A stretch of 64,000 bases of DNA from Burkholderia sp. HI2500 (GTDB lineage: Bacteria; Pseudomonadota; Gammaproteobacteria; Burkholderiales; Burkholderiaceae). Within the stretch, counting starts at the first letter, position 1. The number at the start of each line of letters is the position of its first letter. This document shows positions 8,284 to 15,647 of this stretch, one piece after another. The notes beneath the pieces are model-generated. The model saw nothing but the letters and a program-made list of their open reading frames with translations. It had not been told where the DNA came from and searched no databases. A program made the position numbers and the translations under genes. The DNA is taken from NCBI RefSeq assembly GCF_002223055.1, contig NZ_NKFL01000002.1:124001-188000 (forward strand), in the 5' to 3' direction.

Positions 8284-9900
8284 ATGATGGATCACCCTTT
8301 TTCAGCCGCTTCGGACCCGTCGGCACGCCGGCGCGCATGGGTGCTGGCCGCCGTCTGCCTGGCCGCCGTCGCGCTGCCGCTGTCGTTTTCGGGCGGCGCC
8401 GTCGCGACGCCCGCGATCGGCCGCGACCTGCACGGCGGGACGGTCGCGATGAACTGGATCACCAACGCGTTCATGCTCGCGTTCGGCAGTTTCCTGATGG
8501 CGGCCGGCGCGCTGGCCGACCAGTTCGGCCGCAAGCGCCTGTTCGCGGTCGGCGTCGGCGGCTTCACGCTGATGTCGGTCGCGCTCGCGTTCGCGCCGTC
8601 GATGCTCGCGGTCGACCTGCTGCGCGCCGCGCAAGGGCTCGCGGCGGCCGCGGCGCTCGCGGGCGGCACGGCCGCGCTCGCGCAGGAGTTCGACGGCGCG
8701 GCGCGCACGCGCGCATTCAGCCTGCTCGGCACGACCTTCGGCATCGGGCTCGCGTTCGGGCCGGTGCTCGCCGGCGCGCTGATCGGGCATTACGGCTGGC
8801 GCGCGATCTTCGTGACGAGCGCGGTGGCCGGCGGGCTGTCGCTCGTATTCGGGCTGCCGCGCATGCACGAGTCGCGCGACCCGCATGCGACGGGGCTCGA
8901 CTGGCCCGGCACGGCCGCGTTCACCACCGCGCTGACGCTGTTCACGTTCGGCGTGATCGAGGCGCCCGCGCGCGGCTGGACGAGCCCGCTGGTGATCGCG
9001 CTGCTGGCAGGCGCGGCGCTCGGCGCGGGCGCGTTCGTCGCGATCGAGACGCGCGTCGCGCGGCCGATGCTCGATCTGTCGCTGTTCCGGATCGCGCGCT
9101 TCGTCGGCGTGCAGGTGCTGCCGGTGTCGACCTGCTGCTGCTACATCGTGCTGCTCGTCGTGCTGCCGCTGCGCTTCATCGGCATCGACGGCTTCAGCGA
9201 GATTGACGCCGGCTGGCTGATGCTCGCGATTTCCGCGCCGATGCTGATCGTGCCGTTCATCGCGGCGACGCTCACGCGCTGGCTGTCGGCCGGCGTGATC
9301 TCGGGGTTCGGGCTCCTGATCGCGGCGGCCGGGCTCGTGTGGCTGGGCATCGCGCTGCGCGGCGGCGCGGGGGCCGCGGCGATCGCGCCGATGGTGACGA
9401 TCGGCGTCGGCGCCGGGATGCCGTGGGGGCTGATGGACGGGCTGTCGGTGAGCGTCGTGCCGAAGGAGCGCGCGGGGATGGCGACGGGGATCTTCAGCAC
9501 GACGCGCGTGGCCGGCGAAGGGATCGCGCTCGCGATCGTGGGTGCGGTGCTGGCTGGGCTCGCGCGGACGGGGCTGACGCAGGCGGCGGGTGCCGCCGGC
9601 ACGCCCGACGCGACGCTGCGTGCGGCGGCGCGGCTCGCGACCGGTGATCTTGCGGGTGCGGCGGTTGCGCTGCCGGGTGTCGGGCATGCGGCGCTGCTCG
9701 CGAGTTACACGCATGCGTTCGATCGGTTGTTGATCGGGCTGGCGGTCGTGACGGTGCTGTGTGCGGGGGTGGTGTTTGCGTTTCTTGGTGGGCGACCGGC
9801 GGCTACCGAAACGGGCGACGATACCGACGAGCACGCGCATGCCGACGTGCCGGTGCGCAACCGGATCGAACCGGCTTGTGCGGAGACGCACGCGCGTTGA
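8284..9900 (+). CDS. MFS multidrug-type exporter, DHA2 (14-TM) family
   Basis: A 538-residue major-facilitator transporter with about 14 hydrophobic helices. Motif A is visible after helix 2 (GALADQFGRKRLFAVGVGGF), and a G-x-x-x-G-P-x-L-x-G antiporter-type motif occurs in helix 5 (GIGLAFGPVLAGALIGHYG, followed by WRAIF). The N-terminal LSFSGGAVATPAIGRDLHGG with WITNAFMLAFGS is typical of EmrB/QacA-like DHA2 proton antiporters. Substrates cannot be read from sequence. A GAGGAGCG site precedes the tandem ATG codons at 8284/8287; either may be used. It is divergent from, and probably controlled by, the LysR gene. It sits between eutC and the aldehyde dehydrogenase without an obvious role in ethanolamine use. 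Confidence 0.9.
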   Translation: MMDHPFSAASDPSARRRAWVLAAVCLAAVALPLSFSGGAVATPAIGRDLHGGTVAMNWITNAFMLAFGSFLMAAGALADQFGRKRLFAVGVGGFTLMSVALAFAPSMLAVDLLRAAQGLAAAAALAGGTAALAQEFDGAARTRAFSLLGTTFGIGLAFGPVLAGALIGHYGWRAIFVTSAVAGGLSLVFGLPRMHESRDPHATGLDWPGTAAFTTALTLFTFGVIEAPARGWTSPLVIALLAGAALGAGAFVAIETRVARPMLDLSLFRIARFVGVQVLPVSTCCCYIVLLVVLPLRFIGIDGFSEIDAGWLMLAISAPMLIVPFIAATLTRWLSAGVISGFGLLIAAAGLVWLGIALRGGAGAAAIAPMVTIGVGAGMPWGLMDGLSVSVVPKERAGMATGIFSTTRVAGEGIALAIVGAVLAGLARTGLTQAAGAAGTPDATLRAAARLATGDLAGAAVALPGVGHAALLASYTHAFDRLLIGLAVVTVLCAGVVFAFLGGRPAATETGDDTDEHAHADVPVRNRIEPACAETHAR

Positions 9901-10012
9901 GCCACGCGTCGTCGCGCACGGGCGGCTCCGGCCACGGTGGCCGGAGCGTCGTCCTATTTCGTCATCGATTTCGTCATCGCCGCATTCGCACGCTGACGAT
10001 CCGCCTTGCCCC

Positions 10013-10441
10013 TCAAGCCAGCACCAGCGGCGGCAGCGTCGCATCCGCCCGTGCCTGGGCATGTGCCACTTCAACCACCACATAGCGCCGCGCATCGGGC
10101 CACAGATGCGCACGGCTTCCCGCCTCCTCGTCGATCGTCGCATGGCCCTGCACGAGCCAGGTCGTCTGCCGCACGAAGTCGACGAACAGCAGCGCGATGG
10201 CCGGATTCACCAGCAGGTTGCCGATCGTGTTGAACAGGTGGTTGCCCGCGAAGTCGGGCAGCACGAGCGTGCGGCGGTCGGGCAGGTCGACGAGCGGCTC
10301 GAACGAGCCGTCCGCACGCGGCTGGCGGCCGCGGTACGAGCAGTCGCTGTTGCCGGCCGCGTCGGCGGTCGCGACGATCAGGAACGCCTGCTCGCGGATG
10401 AACGCGATGGCGTCGTCGGTCAGGGGGCCGCGATCGTTCAT
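10013..10441 (-). CDS. Pyridoxamine 5'-phosphate oxidase-family protein (short, 142 aa)
   Basis: A 142-residue split-barrel flavin-binding-type protein. Recognisable parts are LTDDAIAFIREQAFLIVATA at the N-terminus, the SYRGRQP strand, DFAGNHLFNTIGNLLVNPAI and ALLFVDFVR. Such proteins bind FMN, F420 or haem and have varied redox or unknown roles; no substrate can be assigned. The ATG at 10441 is chosen because further upstream the in-frame sequence becomes Arg/Cys-rich and lacks homology. It is divergent from the aldehyde dehydrogenase, whose other flank carries a distant paralogue (12609-13163) with the same FL-x-V-x-T-A and LLFVDFVR landmarks. Confidence 0.8.
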   Translation of the reverse strand: MNDRGPLTDDAIAFIREQAFLIVATADAAGNSDCSYRGRQPRADGSFEPLVDLPDRRTLVLPDFAGNHLFNTIGNLLVNPAIALLFVDFVRQTTWLVQGHATIDEEAGSRAHLWPDARRYVVVEVAHAQARADATLPPLVLA

Positions 10442-10547
10442 GGTGTGGTTCGGCGCACATGCCGTTGCGTAGGAATGCACAGGGCGCACGCAAGCGACAT
10501 GCCACGCGGCGCGGCCTGCCTCCGCGCGCAGCTGCGCTCGCGCACTG

Positions 10548-10608
10548 TTGAAATTTCGAACACCGCCCCGGCGCGCTGCGCAACCATGCTGTTCAGAATC
10601 GGCACACC
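10548..10608. promoter_or_regulatory. Two TGT-N11-ACA dyads, candidate enhancer (UAS) for a sigma-54 activator
   Basis: Two TGT-N11-ACA elements lie at 10548-10564 and 10592-10608, centred 44 bases apart (about four helical turns), 75-135 bases upstream of the -24/-12 site at 10682. The first has a palindromic GAAATTTC core. TGT...ACA dyads are the usual form of enhancer sites for bacterial enhancer-binding proteins of the AcoR/XylR type. No such activator gene is in the window, so the partner is unknown. Confidence 0.55.
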
Positions 10609-10681
10609 CGCCATGCTGCGTCGGTGAACACGGCACGGTGCGCACGCGGGCCGGCCGCGGTTGCCGTGCTTCGGTCCTGTT

Positions 10682-10698
10682 TGGCACGCATGTTGCGT
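10682..10698 (+). promoter_or_regulatory. Sigma-54 (-24/-12) promoter of the aldehyde dehydrogenase gene
   Basis: TGGCACG-N4-TTGCGT matches the RpoN consensus TGGCACG-N4-TTGC, with the invariant GG (10683-10684) and GC (10695-10696) at the correct spacing. Transcription would start near 10708, about 55 bases before the ATG at 10764. The upstream TGT-N11-ACA pair fits enhancer-dependent activation. Confidence 0.8.
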
Positions 10699-10763
10699 AA
10701 GCGAGTGCAGCGCAATTCCAACCGGCGCTGTACTCACACAAGCACGATGAACAGGAGACATGT

Positions 10764-12290
10764 ATGAACCCGTTTGACCTGAAGCAACTGGGCCTCGACG
10801 TCGAATACCCGTACCGTCAGCAATACGACAACTACATCGGCGGCAAGTGGGTTCCGCCGGTGAAAGGTGAGTACTTCGAGAACGTATCGCCGATCAACGG
10901 CCAGCCGTTCTGTCGCATCCCGCGCTCGGGCGCCGACGACATCGAGCTCGCGCTCGACGCCGCGCACGCCGCACGCCGCAAGTGGGGCAAGACGTCGGTC
11001 GCCGAGCGCGCGAACCTGCTGCTCGCCGCCGCCGACCGGATGGAAAAGAACCTGAAGCTGCTGGCCGTGGCCGAGACGATCGACAACGGCAAGCCGCTGC
11101 GCGAGACGATGGCGGCCGACCTGCCGCTCGCCATCGACCACTTCCGCTATTTCGCGGGCTGCATCCGCGCGCAGGAAGGCGGCATCTCCGAAATCGACGA
11201 CAACACCGTCGCGTACCACTTCCACGAGCCGCTCGGCGTCGTCGGCCAGATCATCCCGTGGAACTTCCCGCTGCTGATGGCCGCATGGAAGCTCGCGCCG
11301 GCGCTCGCGGCCGGCTGCTGCGTGGTGATGAAGCCGGCTGAGCAGACGCCCGCGTCGGTGCTGGTGCTGATGGAGCTGATCGGCGACCTGTTCCCGGCCG
11401 GCACGATCAACATCGTGAACGGCTTCGGCAAGGAAGCGGGCGAAGCGCTCGCGACCAGCAAGCGCATCGCGAAGATCGCGTTCACCGGCTCGACGCCGGT
11501 CGGCAAGCACATCCTGCGCGCGGCGGCCGACAGCCTGATCCCGTCGACGGTCGAACTGGGCGGCAAGAGCCCGAACATCTTCTTCGCCGACGTGCTCGAC
11601 CAGGACGACGCGTTCCTCGACAAGGCGCTCGAAGGGCTCGCGATGTTCGCGCTGAACCAGGGCGAAGTGTGCACGTGCCCGTCGCGGATCCTGATCCAGG
11701 AATCGATCTACGAGAAGTTCATCGAGAAGGCGGTCGCGCGGGTCGAGCGCATCAAGGCCGGCCATCCGCTCGACCTGCAGACGATGATCGGCGCGCAGGC
11801 TTCGCAGCAGCAGCTCGACAAGATCCTGTCGTACATCGACATCGGTCGCGGCGAAGGCGCGCAATGCCTGACCGGCGGCGAGCGCACGGCGCCGGCGGCG
11901 GAGCTCGGCACGGGCTATTACGTGAAGCCGACGATGCTGCTCGGCAACAACAAGATGCGCGTGTTCCAGGAAGAGATCTTCGGGCCGGTCGCGTCGGTGA
12001 TGACGTTCAAGGACGAGCAGGACGCGATCGAACTCGCGAACGACACGTTCTACGGGCTCGGCGCGGGCGTGTGGACGCGCAACGGCACGCGCGCGTACCG
12101 GATGGGCCGCGAGGTCGAAGCCGGCCGCGTGTGGACCAACTGCTACCACCTGTATCCCGCGCATGCGGCGTTCGGGGGCTACAAGCAGTCGGGGATCGGC
12201 CGCGAGACGCACAAGATGGCGCTGTCGAATTACCAGCAGACGAAGTGCCTGCTGGTGAGCTACCAGGCCGAGGCGCTCGGGTTCTTCTGA
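10764..12290 (+). CDS. NAD-dependent aldehyde dehydrogenase, acetaldehyde-type (ExaC/AldB-like)
   Basis: A 508-residue class-3-like ALDH that would oxidise acetaldehyde (and similar aldehydes) to the acid with NAD(P)+. The cofactor loop [11 protein letters not shown], the general-base segment [16 protein letters not shown] and the nucleophile region [14 protein letters not shown] (Cys in EVCTCPS) are all present. It ends with [13 protein letters not shown], characteristic of the ExaC/AcoD group. A strong AGGAG precedes the ATG, and a sigma-54 promoter lies at 10682. Located 3.6 kb past eutBC, it is the natural second step for the acetaldehyde they make. AcoD-like acetoin catabolism or ethanol oxidation are alternative contexts. 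Confidence 0.92.
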   Translation: MNPFDLKQLGLDVEYPYRQQYDNYIGGKWVPPVKGEYFENVSPINGQPFCRIPRSGADDIELALDAAHAARRKWGKTSVAERANLLLAAADRMEKNLKLLAVAETIDNGKPLRETMAADLPLAIDHFRYFAGCIRAQEGGISEIDDNTVAYHFHEPLGVVGQIIPWNFPLLMAAWKLAPALAAGCCVVMKPAEQTPASVLVLMELIGDLFPAGTINIVNGFGKEAGEALATSKRIAKIAFTGSTPVGKHILRAAADSLIPSTVELGGKSPNIFFADVLDQDDAFLDKALEGLAMFALNQGEVCTCPSRILIQESIYEKFIEKAVARVERIKAGHPLDLQTMIGAQASQQQLDKILSYIDIGRGEGAQCLTGGERTAPAAELGTGYYVKPTMLLGNNKMRVFQEEIFGPVASVMTFKDEQDAIELANDTFYGLGAGVWTRNGTRAYRMGREVEAGRVWTNCYHLYPAHAAFGGYKQSGIGRETHKMALSNYQQTKCLLVSYQAEALGFF

Positions 12291-12608
12291 TCCGAGTGTG
12301 GGCGTCCTGGCCGGCCGGCGGCGCGGTATGCGTCGGCCGGTCGGGGCGCCGTCTCGAGCGGTAAAGCTTCGGATACCGGAGGGTCGTTGAACGCGTGTCG
12401 CGCCGGGCGGCGGTGGCTGCCTGGCCGACGACCGGTGCGCGGATGCGTGCCGCGCGGCCGACCGGCGATCCGGAGATTGACCGTTTCCGCCCATTCGCAT
12501 TTGCAATCTGGTTCCGGCCGCGGATTGTCGCGGTCTTCGCCGGAAACGATACCGATGGTCGTTTGCTCGCGGCGGCAAGTCGAGCCGGCGCACCGGACGT
12601 AAAACTCC
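12291..12608. other. Intergenic stretch between aldehyde dehydrogenase and PPOX-like gene
   Basis: 318 bases without a supported gene. At 12317-12345 a GC-rich imperfect hairpin (CCGGCCG arm and complement) follows the dehydrogenase stop and could reduce read-through. I see no sigma-54 site and no clear -35/-10 pair before the gene at 12609. Confidence 0.35.
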
Positions 12609-13163
12609 ATGTCAGAACCGCCCCGATCCTATCCGCGCCATCCCGTGTTCCACGCCGGTGAACTCGACGCGCATCACCGCTTCGGCGTCGCCGACGAGGC
12701 CGAGCGGATGAGCGACGTCGTGACGACGCGGCTGAGCATGGGCGTGCGTCAGTTCATCGAGACGCAGCCATTCCTGTTCGTCGGCACGGCGTGCGGCGGG
12801 CAGGCGGGCGTGAGCTGCGACATCGTGCAGAGCCGGCGCGACGCGAACGGCGACCTGCTGCCGGTCGTGCGCGTGATCGATACGAAGACGCTGCGCTTCG
12901 TGTTGCCGGTGTACGGCGAGAGCGACGGTGGCCGGATTGACGCGGCGCGGTGTAACGGCAGCGGCGTCGGGTTGCTGTTCGTCGACTTCGTGCGCGGTAT
13001 CCGTTACCGGATCAACGGGCGCGCGACGCTGCGGACGGATCTGTCCGAGGCGGACGCGGCGCCGTGGCCGGCCGGCAGCGCGATCGTCGAGTTGGCGGTC
13101 GCGCAGGCGTACGGCAATTGCGGCACGCGCGTCGTGCGGTTGCGGCCCGCGAACGGTGGCTAG
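12609..13163 (+). CDS. Pyridoxamine 5'-phosphate oxidase-family protein (184 aa)
   Basis: A 184-residue split-barrel protein, similar in outline to the 142-residue protein at 10013-10441 (shared landmarks I-x-x-Q-x-FLxV-x-TA, then GLLFVDFVRG, then I-x-GRATLR). It has a roughly 40-residue N-terminal extension (HPVFHAGELDAHHRFGVADE) found in pyridoxamine-oxidase-like proteins annotated beside aldehyde or ethanol dehydrogenases. Flavin or F420 binding is expected from the family but is not visible as a motif. It lies on the same strand as the dehydrogenase and the EutR-like gene. Confidence 0.75.
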   Translation: MSEPPRSYPRHPVFHAGELDAHHRFGVADEAERMSDVVTTRLSMGVRQFIETQPFLFVGTACGGQAGVSCDIVQSRRDANGDLLPVVRVIDTKTLRFVLPVYGESDGGRIDAARCNGSGVGLLFVDFVRGIRYRINGRATLRTDLSEADAAPWPAGSAIVELAVAQAYGNCGTRVVRLRPANGG

Positions 13164-13332
13164 CCGGCCGTCGCGCATTGCCGGGCGCGCGGCGCGTACC
13201 GGATGCGGATGCGCCGGCGCGGCGCGTGCCGCACCGACGGGGTGCGTGCGACAAGGCGTTCGGGCATGCCCGCATGGCGCGTCCGTGCCGCGCAGCGTCG
13301 AATGACGGACTTTGCGCGGGGCGCGCGCTGTT

Positions 13333-13349
13333 CGGCACGGGACTTGCGT
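13333..13349 (+). promoter_or_regulatory. Sigma-54-like (-24/-12) promoter of the EutR-like gene
   Basis: CGGCACG-N4-TTGCGT carries GG at 13334-13335 and GC at 13346-13347, the exact RpoN spacing, and differs from the 10682 site by one base in the -24 element and in the spacer. The ATG of the AraC-family gene follows at 13386. No TGT-N11-ACA pair was found upstream, so the activator site may differ. Confidence 0.65.
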
Positions 13350-13385
13350 GGCAGGTGCGGTTCCGGGCAGGTGAGGGAGGACACG

Positions 13386-14420
13386 ATGGACCAATACGTG
13401 GCGTGCAGCGAAGAACCGACGGCCGAAGACACGCGGCGCAACGCGCAGGGCGACGACGCGCTGGCCGGGCAGGCGGTCGTCAGCGTCGCGCATGATGCCG
13501 ACGAGCAGGCGCGCAACCTGATCGGCTGGCGGCAGACCTACGACCAGCTCGCGGCCGGCCGATTCGTCGGCACATTGACCGAGCTGCCGCTCGACACGAT
13601 GAAGCTGTTTCGCGAATCGACGAGCCACCTGCTGCGCCAGGCGTGTGAGGTGCGCGGCGATGCGTACTGGTTCGGCATTCCGCTCGTGAGCGACGGCACC
13701 GCGCGCGTCGATGCGTGCCGCATCGGGCCGGGTGCGCTCGCGTTCCGGCCCGGCAACGTCGAATTCGAACTGGTGACGCCCGCGCAGTTCTCGATCTACG
13801 GTGTCGTCGTGCGCGGCGACGTGCTGCGCCGCTACGCGGAAGAGGTCGAGCACTGTGCGCTCGACGAGCGGCTGTTCACGCAGCGCGTGATGCAGGTTGG
13901 CGATGCGCGGCTCGCGCGCCTGTGCGCGCTGCTCGGCCGCCGGCTCGACGGCGCGATGGCGATGGCCGGCCCGCTGGCCGATGCGCAGCGCGACGACCTG
14001 CAGGGCGAGGTGCTGGCCGCGCTGTTCGACGCGTGCGCGCAGCCGGCCGACGACGATTCGGGCCGTGCGCCGTCGATGCGCCGCTGGATCGTCGAACAGG
14101 CGCGCGACTACGTGCTCGCGCACCGCACGCGCCCGGTCGGCGTGCCCGAGCTGTGCGAGCAGTTGCACGTGAGCCGGCGCACGCTGCAGTACTGCTTCCA
14201 GGACGTGCTCGGCATGGCGCCCGCGACCTATCTGCGCACGTTGCGGCTGAACGGCGCGCGGCGTGACCTGTGCGGCCGCGCGGCCGGCTCGGTGCAGGAC
14301 GTGGCGGAGGCGTGGGGCTTCTGGCATCTCAGCCAGTTCGCGACGGATTACCGGCGGCTGTTCGGCAAGCGGCCGTCGGAGACGCTGCGCGAGCGCGCGG
14401 TGATGGTGGCGGCGGGGTGA
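13386..14420 (+). CDS. EutR-like AraC-family transcriptional activator
   Basis: A 344-residue regulator with a large N-terminal sensing region and a C-terminal AraC/XylS HTH (residues about 235-335). The HTH part closely resembles enteric EutR: VSRRTLQYCFQDVLG is followed by LRLNGARRDL and then WGFWHLSQFATDYRRLFGKR, a signature I recall from E. coli EutR, the ethanolamine/B12-responsive activator of the eut operon. The N-terminal half is Asp/Leu-rich and divergent. The start at 13386 has GAGGGAGGA upstream; longer in-frame starts lack support. It probably links ethanolamine sensing to eat-eutBC and/or the aldehyde dehydrogenase, although it lies 6 kb away from eutC. Confidence 0.82.
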   Translation: MDQYVACSEEPTAEDTRRNAQGDDALAGQAVVSVAHDADEQARNLIGWRQTYDQLAAGRFVGTLTELPLDTMKLFRESTSHLLRQACEVRGDAYWFGIPLVSDGTARVDACRIGPGALAFRPGNVEFELVTPAQFSIYGVVVRGDVLRRYAEEVEHCALDERLFTQRVMQVGDARLARLCALLGRRLDGAMAMAGPLADAQRDDLQGEVLAALFDACAQPADDDSGRAPSMRRWIVEQARDYVLAHRTRPVGVPELCEQLHVSRRTLQYCFQDVLGMAPATYLRTLRLNGARRDLCGRAAGSVQDVAEAWGFWHLSQFATDYRRLFGKRPSETLRERAVMVAAG

Positions 14421-14554
14421 GCGCGGGGCGGTAGTCGAAGTGGTTTTGGTTTAGACGCCGCCTTCGGCACCTGCTCAGGTTCAGGCACCGGCTCAGGCTC
14501 ATGCTCAGGCGGCGACGCTTTCGGCCTCGCAACTGGCCGCCGCACCTTGTGTCC
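14421..14554 (-). other. Convergent intergenic region holding an in-frame Pro/Glu-repeat extension of the GT9-like gene
   Basis: Reading past the TAG at 14555-14557 in the same frame, the minus strand stays open to 14348 and encodes a Pro-Glu repeat (EPEPVPEPEQVP) followed by a Lys/Pro-rich stretch. The DNA shows tandem CTCAGG-type repeats. This looks like a former low-complexity C-terminal tail now cut off by an amber codon, or chance repeat DNA. It overlaps the 3' end of the EutR-like gene by about 70 bases. Confidence 0.4.
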
Positions 14555-15640
14555 CTATTCGGCCGTAGCCGCCGTTTCGCGCGGCGCGGGCCACGCCAGC
14601 GCATCCCAGTCGATCGCGCGATAGGCGGCCTCGACCGCCGCGAGATCGGCCGGCCGTTCGCTGCGATGCATCCCGCGCAATTCAGCGGGCACGTCGAGCG
14701 CGATCGGCACGCAATGCGGATAGTCGCGCACGCGCAGCGTCGGCCCGATCGTCGTGAAGCACGCGAGCGTCGGCACGTCGAAACCGTCGGCGAGATGGAG
14801 CGCTGCCGTGTCGGGCGCGAACAGCACGCTGGCACCCTTGATCCATGCCATGAACCGGGCCGTACCGCCGGCCGCATCGGCGCTCACGTCGACATAGGCG
14901 GGATGCGCGACGGGCCAGAACCCGGCTACCGGCAACCCGTAGCGCTGCACGAGCTGCTCGACGATCGTCGCCTGCAGTGCCGGCGGCACGCTGCGCAACG
15001 CGGTGCTCGCGGTCGCGCAGAACAGCACGTACGGGCGTTGCCATTGCGCAGGCAACGCAGGCAGCGGCAACTGCGCGAGCCAGCGGTTGCGCTTGGCCGA
15101 CGCCGGCACCGACGCGGGCTCCACGCCGAGCGCGTCGAGGAAGAAATCGATCATCGGCAGCCGCGCGAACGCGGGCCAGTACAGGTGATTGCCGACGTCG
15201 ATGCACGGCGCGTCCGCCGGCAGCGCGCCGGCGGGGTACGGCAGTGCGCGCGACGGCGCGACGCTGTCGGCCGCGAGCGCATACAGCGCCTCGACATAAC
15301 CCGGCGCGCAGGCCGGTCGATACAGCGTGAAGTGCAGGCCCGGGTGCGCGGCGCGCAACGCGGCGAGTGCCGTGAGCCCGATCACCGAATCGCCGAGCGT
15401 GACACCCATCCCGTTGATCACGTGTACGTGCCGTGCACGGTCGTAGTCGAGCCGGAACGGCCGGTGCGCGGCGTGCAGCAGGCCGCGTCGGGGCGCGGCA
15501 GGCACGTGGCCGACGGCACGCGCACCGCCGTGCTCCAGATCGTAAGGCGCGACGAGCGTGCCGTCCGGCGCGAGCAGCGTGCCGGGGTACGTGAGTGCGG
15601 CGTCGTGCGACAGCGCGACGGCGTGCGGCGCGGCGTGCAT
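14555..15640 (-). CDS. Glycosyltransferase family 9 (heptosyltransferase)-like protein
   Basis: A 361-residue protein resembling ADP-heptose:LPS heptosyltransferases in its two-domain GT-B layout. Visible parts are INGMGVTLGDSVIGLTALAA in the N-terminal half, RPYVLFCATAS (nucleotide-domain start), and WIKGASVLFAPDTAALHLAD with FTTIGPTLRV, equivalent to the GT9 donor-site region. The true acceptor is unknown; no other LPS gene is adjacent. The ATG at 15640 is preceded by GACGGGG; a GTG at 15655 would overlap the upstream stop. It is therefore translationally linked to the ThDP enzyme. The C-terminus ends at an amber codon followed in frame by a Pro/Glu repeat. Confidence 0.7.
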   Translation of the reverse strand: MHAAPHAVALSHDAALTYPGTLLAPDGTLVAPYDLEHGGARAVGHVPAAPRRGLLHAAHRPFRLDYDRARHVHVINGMGVTLGDSVIGLTALAALRAAHPGLHFTLYRPACAPGYVEALYALAADSVAPSRALPYPAGALPADAPCIDVGNHLYWPAFARLPMIDFFLDALGVEPASVPASAKRNRWLAQLPLPALPAQWQRPYVLFCATASTALRSVPPALQATIVEQLVQRYGLPVAGFWPVAHPAYVDVSADAAGGTARFMAWIKGASVLFAPDTAALHLADGFDVPTLACFTTIGPTLRVRDYPHCVPIALDVPAELRGMHRSERPADLAAVEAAYRAIDWDALAWPAPRETAATAE

Positions 15641-15647
15641 GTCCCCG

